Shown here piece after piece: positions 28,739-40,700 of a stretch of 64,000 nt of DNA. Position numbers and translations under genes: made by a program. Source of the stretch: Aplidium turbinatum (Eukaryota > Chordata > Ascidiacea > Aplousobranchia > Polyclinidae); the NCBI GenBank assembly GCA_918807975.1, contig OU964934.1, positions 15,190,001 through 15,254,000 on the forward strand. Reading direction: 5' to 3'. The notes under the pieces were generated by a model. The model was not told where the DNA came from. It was given only the letters and a program-made list of their open reading frames with translations, and did not search any database. The number at the start of each line of letters is the position of its first letter. The first letter of the stretch is position 1.

Positions 28739-31700
28739 TTTGTTGCTTGTTTGTTATATTCCCATGCAGGCCATTCAACTCCCAAGTGGAAATATTAATT
28801 AATAGAACTAACCAAGGGCAGACTGACAGCTTCATCTGCAGTCAAGTTCATGAATTTATCAATTTATGAAAGACAAAGTCGAAAAACCATCGTAGATAAA
28901 ATAGGTCAGTCCAGTCTCAACCACAGCATTACAAGCAAGGGGGAGAGGGCGTGTTACTCCCAGTTGTCATAAAAATGACTGTTCACTGTAGAAAATCAGT
29001 GTAGAATTTTAGTGGGCAGATTCGTAGATGTTGTAATAACAAAAATAAAAAACTCTTATTAATTCCGTTTATTTAGGCTACAACTGTATGGTGTTGATTT
29101 GAACAGCGAAAAAATACTAAATTATCTGGAATCTGTTTAATCGTTTTTATGAAACTGACCAAATCAGTACGATGTAGTGGCTCCAAAATCCATCAAATCC
29201 TTAGTTTTGCTCTAAAATATGCTCATGACTGTCTCATTCCTCCACTTTGAACAATAAACAGGAGTTTATTTTAAAAAATAAGAGTTTTATTCAAAAAACT
29301 TATTTATTAACTATGTTTCCTTCCTTTATTGCCGTCCCCACAAGCCTGCAATCCTTGAATTTGTCCACAACATCAGCTGGATAGCTACGCCACTGTCTAA
29401 ACTCTAAACTATGTGCAGAATGTTTAATAAAATTCTTCTGCAACTACTTCTTAAAGAAGAGATTGTAATAATTTCAAATAAACCAATTCAGTTATTGTTG
29501 TAGACAGTGACGCTGCAAATAAAACGATGTTTGATTTGAATTCTTTCCGGTAGGGTCAGAATTCAGAAACTTCTCGGCATGGTTGACGCAGCTATTTAAA
29601 AAGGAGTAAAGGAAGGCCTATCGTTTGTAATTTGTGTTGTCTAATGACGGTTGTGCTGGTCAGCTTAGGAAGTATCGTTCGCAGTTCCTAGCATAAAAGG
29701 CCGTTGACAGTATTTCTCGGGCCCGGTACCAATTTATTTTCGGGCCCCTTCATCGACAATGTTATAAATATAAAGGTCGTGTACAAACTTTTATTGATGT
29801 CGTTTAAGCATGGTCATTTAACAAATCTTGAGCAATCTTACAATTTCTTGAACCGCAAAACTTACTTTCTCTATCTAGCGGTTGCTTTTTTGAACTTTTA
29901 TTTGTTACATAGCCCTAGAGTATTACTTCCCGATTCCATTGATGTTTCGCTGGTCATTCTAAGCTCACCAAAAGAGAATTTACAGCAAAGGCAGTGCAGA
30001 CAGTCAGAAAGTTTTCAATTTGATTTGGGAAAGGTGTTTGGGCCTCGGTCAAACATATGCTGATTGTTGTAATCTGAAAAGCGGTTGTGGTCTAATTTTT
30101 AGTGCAGAAATCGGGGCAGAAATAGAAATAGCAATCTTTTTACCTGTACCATCTCGGTTTTTGAGTTTAAACAAATATTAGCCTGTTTATTTTGAAATTT
30201 GTGTTTCGGGTAATATTCGTGGTTAGGGAAATCACTATACTAGAATAAATTCTTATTTTACTGTTTGGTGGCTGAAGTGGCTATTTACCACCAGAAAGCT
30301 GAAGGGGGCCCGGTACTTTACCATCTGACGGCTGAAATGGCTGTTTTAACCTCTGATGGCAATTTATTTAGATCTGATTATATTAAGATTTCGATAATGT
30401 TTGAAGTCGCGGGAAATTTTTTAATTTAGGCCCCTTAAATATTCCGAGCCCGGGTCCAAAGGTACCACCTAGACCTCCGTGTCAAAGCCCCTGAGAATAG
30501 ATAGCTTTTTATCAATCGCAACTTTTATACTGTGGTAGACGTGACGTTGCTGCACACAGAGATGGGCGTGATCTTGATCTTGAAGATCACTTTTTTTCTG
30601 GTGATCTTGATCTTGATCTAAGATCACTTTTTTTGTGTGACCTTGATCTTGAAGTCAATAAGATCAAGATCACTGTTGAATTTAAGTTGACCTATTATAA
30701 TATATCATACAGACTTCTTTTTTTGAACTGAACAAATTAGCTTAATCTGTGGCAACTACTCTGTAGCGCACCCAGCATGGGGCTAAGGGGGATCAAGCCC
30801 CCCCTTAAACCTGCCACCAAAAATGAAATTTTTGATGTTCTGCATTTATACCGTTTGCTTACAGGTTAGATATGAATAAGACACAACAATACAACAGGGC
30901 TGAGCATTATAACAATATACTTTACATATTTAAAAATACTTTTAAAAGTCGAACGTTTTCGGTTTTACTTAAGCCCTCATCAGGTACGGTATCTGAAAAT
31001 ATTTATAAAACTGCAGTAAATTTCAACTTATTGAAGGTAAAATTACATTAGGAAAAGGCAACTACATAAATAACTACAAAAAATTTGCACCATAGGGAAC
31101 GTGATACATCAAGTAAATGTTGAGGAGAATAGACGCGCCTCCAGCAAATAATTGTTTGCTTGAATTTGGGTTGCAGCGTTTGATTAACAGTAGACCTACT
31201 TCCTGAATTTTGGTGTCAAGTTGCGATTTGCCTTTGCGTAAAATTTTAAATGAGTCAGCAGAGAATTTTCGATCGGTGCAAAAAGAACACTCTATGATAT
31301 GGTCTTTGATGGCACTTTTCTTTAACTCCTTAAAGTTCAGATGTCAAATGTCTGGTGGACATACCGATGTGCAGACAACCATTTGCGCCTACCTCTATCA
31401 GAGCTAGATGGTCTGAAAGCCCTTGATGAAGATATAACTGTATAGCAGCTCAAGTTCTGCGCAGGCATCCAATACAGGTCGACTATAGGCTACACGACCA
31501 AAGTAGTCCAAAAATAACCCTCGGCCTTAAGGTTGCAAACTTACGATCCTACTCAAATTACAGCAACGATTGATGATAGTAACAGTCATTAACTTTGTAC
31601 AATTTTTAGGCCAGTGTTCAAGTAGTTAAAAACAAAAGTTTGCAATACAAATTACCTTTTAATTAGGTTGCTTACGAGTAAAATTTGTTTTTCTTGCACC

Positions 31701-34700
31701 CTCATCGATCAAGAACTGCAGTTTTTCATGTAGGCTACCCCAAAAAGTGATCTTGAAAGTGATCTTGATCTTCAAGATCACGATCTTGAACTTGATTTTT
31801 AAGATCACACTGTTGGGTGATCTTGATCTTGATCTTCAAGATCACGTATTCTTGGCAATCTTGATCTTGATCTTCAAGATCACCCAAGCAGGTGATCTTG
31901 CCCATCTCTGCCTGCACACAAGCCCGGAACGTCATTCTGTATCTGCGGATATTTAATGTCAATGAAATAATTTACATCAAGTATGAATATTTTATTTGTT
32001 TCGAAGGTAACTATTCATGTATTCATATAACTTAAAAAATTTTAGTCCGACTTATTTTTTCAGTATACAATCACTTCTCTTGACCCACGAACTAAGTACG
32101 ACGTCGGGGTTTGTTCAAACGGAGAAGGCAGTACAAGTACGCCACCAACAAAGAAACCAAATTTAGTGACAGGTAAAATTTGATGTTTCTTGCAAACATG
32201 TAACAAGTTAGGTGATCTCATGCATTTGCAGCTGGAGTCAATTAATTAAACTAAAAACGTCAGCAAAACTGCCGTGCTCTGCACGAACTGTAACATTTGT
32301 GCAAACCTAGATTGCAAGCTCAAACTTTTGAATATGATTTCACATCCTTATTAGTTAATTGTACTGTTAAAGAAAAACAAAAACGCAATATTGCATGCCA
32401 AGGGTTGTTTAGGTATGTAAGTTTTGCCGTTTTACATTATAAGAATAAGAACACTTGCGATTGCGATAAAGTAATTCATTTGATTATGACGTTTAGTAAA
32501 ATAGTATGTTTTCAAGCGAGCTTTAAATTAATTAAATTTTTGTTTTTTCTATAAAAACATAGAAAAATCAATTTCTCAGCAGCCGATTGTAGCAAGAATC
32601 GATAAATACCGTGTTTCGCTCATGAGGCTGCCGAGTGATTCTATCGCCGTGAATTCTTGCTGCAATCGGCTGCCAAGAAACAAATAGTTGGTTGGATGGT
32701 CTAAATGGCTAGCGTGGAAGCTACACGGTTATGGTTAGCGAATCACAATTGCTCGCTGTACTGGTGAGTGCTCACTGCTCAGCCTTGTGCTGACAGCCAG
32801 GAAGAACGCTCCCTTCTTTGCAATTATTGATGTTGCAAACTCAAGGTTTGGCAGGATATGAATACGTGAGTAAAGCGTACAGACAACTTAGACGCCAAGC
32901 CATGCAAAACTTTGTACTCAAATAAAAAAAAAATGAGGTTAATGTTAAGAACAAAGTTCGAGATTTAAAAACCAATTATTACACTAAAGGCTTAACTATA
33001 CTGTAGTTTTGTATGGTAATATCAAATCACTGCAATTAATTGGCACTCGCAGCGGGTGTAATGCTTAGACAAGTACAAGCAGCTACATAGACAGTAGCCA
33101 CCCATTTCTGCACTAATATAACATGGAGCTAAAAACAATAACAATTGATGTTGTCTAACACTTGATAACAAAAACAAAATAATAGAAGAAAAATTATATC
33201 TTAATATTTAATGAGAAAACTCTGGTCTTTGTAATTAGTTTGCTAAGTCTAATGTATATGTGCTATAGCATAAGACAGGTCTGATTTAAAACACCTTGAT
33301 AGCCTATAGTATGGCAAATGAATCAAACGCACATCTTCAACAATTCACGCAAGCACCTACTATTGCAAATGCAACCATTATCAAACATTAGAGATTTTGC
33401 TACGTTTTACATTTTGAAGAAAAGCTATGCAAAATAAAAATAAAAAGAGAAGATCTACTCAGTGAACCAAAGTAGGCTACTAAACAAAAATAATAATTTT
33501 TAGCAAAAATTTTAAAGCGCTTAGTATAGCCTATGTTTTTTGGAAGATCTAGCAGATACAATTTGTCGTGATTTTTTCGAAATATGTTTTACAATATGCA
33601 ATACTGTTTCATTTGAATATCTGCTTATCCATAGTAGCCTATTATGGTGTGATAATATCCAAGTGAACTATGTAAACTTCAAAGGTCCAGCAATTTGCCA
33701 ATTTAAGCCAGCCACCAAGTATTTGATACAATGTGCCATCGTTGACTATTTTGTTGAAGATTTGTCGATTAAACCTAATCTTATTAAAAAAAATACTTTT
33801 TTTTGTGACGAATTTTTTTAAAAGCCGCAATAAAAACTTCTTTCTTGAATAATAATAGTTGCTAAATTTACAATATCCACGTCTATGCAAAAATGTATAC
33901 ACCTTCAAATATATGGGGATTTGTCCGAACAAATAGTTTTTCTCATTCATTACGTCCCTTCCAGGTGGCGAGGGTTGGATTGGTTACAATACGTCATCAT
34001 TCATGTTCATGGCCATGACTTATTTGCAGTTACCGGTACTACAGGATGTGTATATAAGTTAGTTTTGACCATTTGTAATGTTTGAATTTCTACATCATTG
34101 TTCACTAATTTGCCTACTTTATTAATAATGGCCTCTTTCGCAAAGTTTACGGCATTTGTCTGTTAGCTCTGTGCTCGAAGATATCAATCCGTTTTTTCAT
34201 TAATTGTAATGTTGTCCAAGCTGTAGTATTGTACAATAGAATTGACCAGTGACGTAGCCAGGAATGAAAATTTGGGAGACCAAACGAACATTTTCAAGGG
34301 ACGTATTTTTAAGGTTAAAATGTAAGTCTATTAAAAACATCGTGACCCGACAGTTTATCGAAAGACAATTTATCGAACGACAGTTCATCGAACGACAGTT
34401 TATCGAAAGACAGTTTATCGAACGACAATTCATCGAAACGACAGTTTATCGAAACGACAGTTCATCGAAACGACAGTTCATCGAACGACAGTTTATCGAA
34501 ACGACAGTTCATCGAACGACAATTCATCGAAGGGGCTAGGGGCTAGAGGCTAGGAGTTAGGGACTAGGGGCTAGAGGTTAAGAGTTAAGGTTAGAATAAG
34601 GGGTTAGTGGCTGGGAGTTGGAGTTTAAGGGTTAGGGGTAGGGGTTAAGGGTAGGGTTAGGGGTTGGGGGTTCGACAGTTCATCGAACGACAATTCATCG

Positions 34701-37700
34701 AAGGGGCTAGGGGCTAAAGGCTAGGAGTTAGGGGCTAGAGGTTAAGAGTTAAGGTTAGAATTAGGGGTTAGTGGTTGGGAGTTGGAATTTAAGGGTTGGG
34801 GGTAGGAGTTAAGGGTAGGGGTTAAGGGTAGGGTTAGGGGTTGGGGGTTAAGGGGTAGGGTTAAGGTTAGGGGTTAGGGTTAGGGGTTAATGGTTAGGAG
34901 TTAGGAGTTAGTGGTTAGGAGTTAGGGGTTGGGGGTTAAGGGGTAGGGGTAGGGTTACGGTTAGGGGTTAGAGGTTAGTGGTTAGGGGTTGGGGGTTGGG
35001 GGTTAGGGGTTAGGGTTAGGTTTTAGGTTAGGGGTTAGGTTTTCGATTAACTGTTGTTCCAGGCCCCTAGCCAGCAGAGAGCCAGGGAGGCCTCGCCCCC
35101 CCTAAAATCAAATTCGCCCTCCCTGGCAAAATCCAAACATTCAAGAGCAACAGCTACATTTATAATGATTTTGCCCATTTAAATTTTTTCGGCCCCCCTT
35201 AAAAAAAGTTGGCCCCCTCTGCTCTGCGGTCTGGCTACAGCCTTGTGTCGTTCGATAAATTGTCGTTCGATAAACTGTCGTTCGATAAACTGTCGTTCGA
35301 TAAACTGTCGTTTCGATAAACTGTCTTTTCGATAAACTGTCGTTCGAGGAATTGTCGTTCGATAAACTGTCGTTTCGATAAACTGTCGTTCGATAAACTG
35401 TCGTTCGATGAACTGTCGTTCGATAAACTGTCGTAGTACCTAAAAACATACCTAACGTATGTTGTTTATATGTAAATTGAATAAATACAGCTGACGCAAT
35501 GTATAATATTATACTGTAGATCTGCAATTATTGATTATGACAAAATATGAAATGATGAGCCTGTTGTAGGCTACATCTTCATAATATTGCATACATAAAA
35601 TTGTTAGTCTTTTTGAACCCCCATATAGTTGACAAATTAGTTCTTGTAGACTATTTGTTTCTGATCATTTCTGCTACATGGCCAGTTATTACTTTTTCAG
35701 AATTTTTGCCATTTTCAGAACACCTTTGATCTGCATTCTTTGTCAGATAACTATGTTGTTTCTTCTATTTGCACTGAGTATGCTTCTTTACGTGTATCTT
35801 CGGGTTGCTGGCAGCTTGTTTATTACTTTCTGAATGAGTATGCTTTAACCCTATCAAATGGTGATGGACAATGCTCAGTTTATAATCATTCATTTTGCAG
35901 GCTGCAGGCTGCATTCCAAATCTTTCAATTCCATATGTTCATTTCAAACATTTGTTCTTTACATTTATCTTACAGTAGTTTAAGAGGGGTGGCGACGATG
36001 TCGTCCCCTGCCGATGTCGTACCCCCGATGTCGTACCCTCATACATCGGGACGCGCAATAATTTACGCCGGCAAAAAAAAGCTTCAGTTGCGGCGCGCAG
36101 TTGGATTTCAGCTCGAGCGTCAATGCCCATGTCGTCTCCAGTGAGTGATCATGAATCACGCTGCCGAACAGACTTCAAAATGCGGCGGGCTGTTGCATTT
36201 CACCTCGAGCGTCAATGCTCACGTTATTCTTTCTGTTTGGTACAACTTGTGGGATTAGTTGATGACCAAACAATTTTTTTTTGTTCAGATGAACAAACAA
36301 ATTATTTTAATTTCAAAAATAAAAATTAATTTCTAGGCTAATTTTTTTTCAAATGTCCGCTAGCCAGGGTTAATTATTTTGTTGCTGACGAGTAAACAGT
36401 TTGTTTATTTATTATTATTTCTTTAAAATAACATAACCTACGGACACGGTAGCCCACTGCTACGAGTGGCGGATCTATGCAAAATGGCGCCCATGGCAAA
36501 GTTTAAATGTGCGCCTTTTTTAACAATTTAAGTTAAATATTGCATACAAGTCTTTTATGAACAAATCGTGAAGAAAATAAATCAATGTATTATTGCCGTT
36601 TTATAATGTTCAAAGGCAGTCACGAGAGATTGTTTTGTCATGCAAATTTTGTTCTCTCTGCAGAGCTAATCAATTTGATAGAATGCTGCGCTATTGCGCC
36701 TTTCCAAGTTATTTTTAACATAAAAACTAGCCAACGCGGCTTATTACTTTTTCATCTGACGCTGTGTGTGTATAGTCTACTGTAGCCTACTACCAAGTGA
36801 ATTATTGGACAAAATCAATCGGACATAAGCTTGTCTGCTTGACTTTTCAGCTTCTGCTGCTTGCAAGTCTCGTCTCTTTCGCCCTTCAGCCCCACTTTCC
36901 TTTTTCTTTGTATTGGTTTGTTTCAGAGTCTAAAAGGGCAAGTAAAAGTTAAATTAAAAAAATCCTTGGTCGATAATTACAATATATAGCCTAGGCATAC
37001 GCAAAATGTTTTCGTAGTTCTTTACGTAGGCCTAGCCAACTTAATTAAAAATTCATCTCAATAGAGCACTGTGTTGATGCAACCGGCGGTGACCGACCTG
37101 TAGATAGGGGTATTTTTGTCTGATAACTGTGGATAAAAATAAAACGACCCAAGTCCGGCAGATTTTTTCAAAAACTAATATTAATTAATTTAATTTGTCG
37201 CTGACATTTGTTGGCATGTCGGCGGGTTTTGTAACCGTTGGGTTATAGCCTATGCTAACTAGAGATTGAAGAAACTGATAGCGAATCAATCCCAACATTG
37301 GTGTGTAGGCTACTAGCTAGGCCTACTAAGAATTGCGTTCATTTTATCCGTTTGACAACTTGAGGAAGTTAGGTAAAAGTACGGTACCGTATATTTATAA
37401 AGCACAGCTTGTGAAGTTGTCAATGAACCTCAAAACTTCAGACTGCTTAGTGCTAGGCAATGCCAGCACAGCACGTAAAAGAAATCATACCTAGCATAAT
37501 TCTTGGTCTCAAAATTTCACATAATGATGCTTATAGGCTCAATAATACTTCAATGCTAATTTCTTCCTAGAACAGACTGAGTGCTCTGGTCAGGACAAAT
37601 TGAAGTCATACAACAGATTGGATTTATAAATTCTTATAAAAATGAATAAGTAAATACTGGAGCTACTTCTAAGCTTCAACTAATCGCTGCTTAGCGACTT

Positions 37701-40700
37701 TACTAAACTTCCAATTTTTAAATGGCAAAATCGTCATTTCCGTAGGGTGTAACTTGTGTACTTGTGTAACTTTTGCATTGTGTATATTAGCCTACTTGCA
37801 TATTTCCAACATGTAGGCCTACTGTACTATGTTCCTGTTACTGACAAATAAACCATTGATTGATTGATTCCAATTGTTGCTGACTGAACGTAAAGTGAGC
37901 CAGGATAAGCACAATGTTGCTTTTTCAACGTCCATTGTTTGACGATGGCTACAGTAAAGAGTGACCCTTTTTGATGTTTGTTGGGCGCAAATTAGATTTT
38001 GAAGAAAGTAGCCTATAACTCACAAATTTTATTTTTTACCAACCGATTTTTGCGCCCAAGGCTCGAGCCATGCCTGCCATACCCTAGGTAAGCTACACCA
38101 CTGCAGTGCTACGGCCTCTAGGGGAACGAAGTCGTAAAAATGTGGCTTGTAATTCTGTTCACTTCCGTTTAATTGTGTGTCTGAAAATACGTTATCAATG
38201 GAAAATTACCATCACAGAAATGAAGAAAAGCAAATTCTAAAATTAGTTTGCAGTCATTATGTGTTTATATCTTGACCTAGCCTATAGCATAAATTTCAAG
38301 CTAATACCTGTCCGCTTACAACAGTTAGCTTTGTTTTCTAAATAGGCTAGTCCTAGGCCTATGTTGACTTGCGAACAAGGCGGACTATATAGAAAGCAGT
38401 ATAGACTATATAGAAAACAAATGCGAACCATCGATGCAGTGCAGTAACGTGGCACCTTTTTTTAACATTATTGTTAAGCAGAAGCGCTATGTTCTTTGCT
38501 TGGATTCGCTATCATGCAATAGGCCAAATGCAAAAAAGTAATGCTTTGAATGATAATCAAGACATAAAATAGCCCAGTCAAGCCTAACAGTAAGAATATA
38601 GCTAAAACAGATCGAAATCTATAGAAAATAATTTCAAAATCGCAACCTAGTTAAGCTTTTATTTAACAACGTTTCTACTTTCAACAACGCGTTATCATTT
38701 CTCACTATGCGGCCCGTGGAGTTTTTCTCAGACCCTAATGTGGCCCTTCATGTTTGCAGTCTTGGACCACCCTGGTTTACACAATTGTTTTTTTTAGTCA
38801 CACGTTAACTGAGGTTTACTCTAGCCTAGCTTTTTTCTGTTTTTATGGTTTTAGCTTTCAAAGTAGCAGTTCAGATTTTCAAAGTAGGCTACTTATTAAA
38901 AAGTAACAGTTGAGCACATCTCTAATCTACATTACCAGATAACGTAGGACCACACTTGTTGCCATGTCATAGTTAATGTTTTTGCTAGCTGTTTCTGTGT
39001 TTTTTGTCGTAAGTTAGATATGTTTACTTTCGTCATTTATTGCGTTTATTTAATGTCCGCCCCGTTAGCTCAGTTATGCGCCCTGCTCAAGATCACGCGG
39101 CGCAAGCTCGACGCTCGGGATGTGCGCTTGAGCAACGCATTTCAGGACTGCTCTCCATTCAGCGGGCCCTAGTGAATGGAATAATTTCTCGGCAACAACA
39201 CATCAACAATCGGAAAACTTCACTCTGCCAATCTCGGTGACCGGCCCTGCGTCAAGAGCCACTGCAAGTACGCGTAACTACGGTACCAGGAATAACCAAT
39301 CAAGGCTTTGTCAGTCCGAGGATAAAGATTCAAAACCAACGAACCAATTTGCAGTGGGCTACGTTAGCGATGTGAAAATAAATGTTCATGAAAAGAAATT
39401 GAGTGTTGATTCAGTGGCGTAGCTTGGAAATGTGCCGCCCGGGGCGGATTCAGATTTTGCCACCCCTTCAAGAAAAAGTATGTGAAAATGAAATGCGTTT
39501 TTTTATCAGATTATAATCAAAATCAAAAATCGTAGTCTTAAAGTGCCACCCCCAGACGTGCCGCCCGGGTCGGTCTGTCCCCCCCCCCCTTTAGCTACGC
39601 CACAGTGTTGATTGCAAGAACATGAAATCCATGTTCTTCGGACAAAAAAGCAATGCGAAATTCATGAGGAATCAGAACAGGGCAAGAAAGATTGTTTTGT
39701 TTTCAATTCAGTTTTATTTTTCTTTGTATAAGTGATGATAAGTTGAACAATATTGTAACGAGTAAAACAGTAATGATAAATTTAACAATAGAGTACAGGA
39801 ACAAAACCAACAAAAGAAAAAGGTAGCAAAAATTTCGTTTCGATTTGAATAAGTTCGTTTCGAAAAATCATAATTTTTACCTACTTTTAAATGGACAAAA
39901 AAAGTTGAACATCTGGCAACAGGGACGACATCGACGTGGGACGACATCAGCAGGGGACGACATCGGGGGGACGACATGTCCAGGGGACGACATCGGTGGC
40001 ATTCGTTTAAGAGTAGCCCGGTTTTTGGGCCATATGTAAGTAATAATGTAACAGTAGGAAAGATATTGGTCGTAGACTTGTTTTAAGAGAAAATGGGGGC
40101 AATTCAACATTAAACTTGTTTTGCCGCCGCTGGTTTGTTATCCAAGTAATCTTTTTTTTGCTTTTTTTTTGTTTACTGAAGTCGGCTGTGGTTTTTTGAC
40201 CAACAATTTTGTCAGAAAAAGTAGCCTAAACCTTATCACTAAAAATGATAAAATCTATAATTGCACTTTTTTTAAAATCATTATTCCAAACATATCCAGA
40301 AATAAGCTTCTCATTCCAGACTCAAAATTTTGTGTAAGTTTAATCACAATCTTATCATTGTTAATTGGTACATCTCCATCTCGTATGGCCCGGCCCAGCA
40401 AAAGCTTCAAGTTATAGAAAACTATTATTATTAAGTTTTTATTTTGTTTTTTTCCGTTTTCAACGTCAGTAGTAAGCAATATAGGATAAACAGTTTTTTT
40501 AATCTTCTGCTCAACTTTTATCAGGTCCGAAAGCTCCAGAAGACATACAAGTATTAAGATCGACTGCCACTACACTTAACATATCGTGGACAGATAATGA
40601 CGTGCAAATTGGAACAGACTTTCCTGTTATGCGATATGATGTTACTTACAAACAAACTGAGAACGGACCAGAGTCAACCAAGTCAACTCCGAAACGAAAC

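Larger units (their letters stand above)
35987..40004. mobile_element. 4-kb non-autonomous element with GATGTCGTCCCC end repeats
   Basis: The left end GGGTGGCGACGATGTCGTCC and the right end complement GAATGCCACCGATGTCGTCC are each followed by further GATGTCGTCC/TACC units. The 9-bp GTTTAAGAG flanks both sides (35978-35986 and 40005-40013). A 9-bp duplication is usual for Mutator-type elements, but no transposase is visible. Inside are two copies of a block around CTCGAGCGTCAATGC (36112 and 36207), part of a hAT family shared with 62.2-63 kb (about 37620-38100), a SINE and a small hAT. It lies in an intron of the FN3 receptor. Confidence 0.7.

Noticed and set aside
29700-30490. A complete element with GGGCCCGGTACC ends
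   Set aside because: Similar G/C-rich pieces occur at both sides and at 9290, but I could not align ends or find a target duplication.
34530-35050. Chromosome end or true telomere
   Set aside because: The TTAGGG-like repeats are degenerate, internal, and enclosed by inverted minisatellites within an intron.
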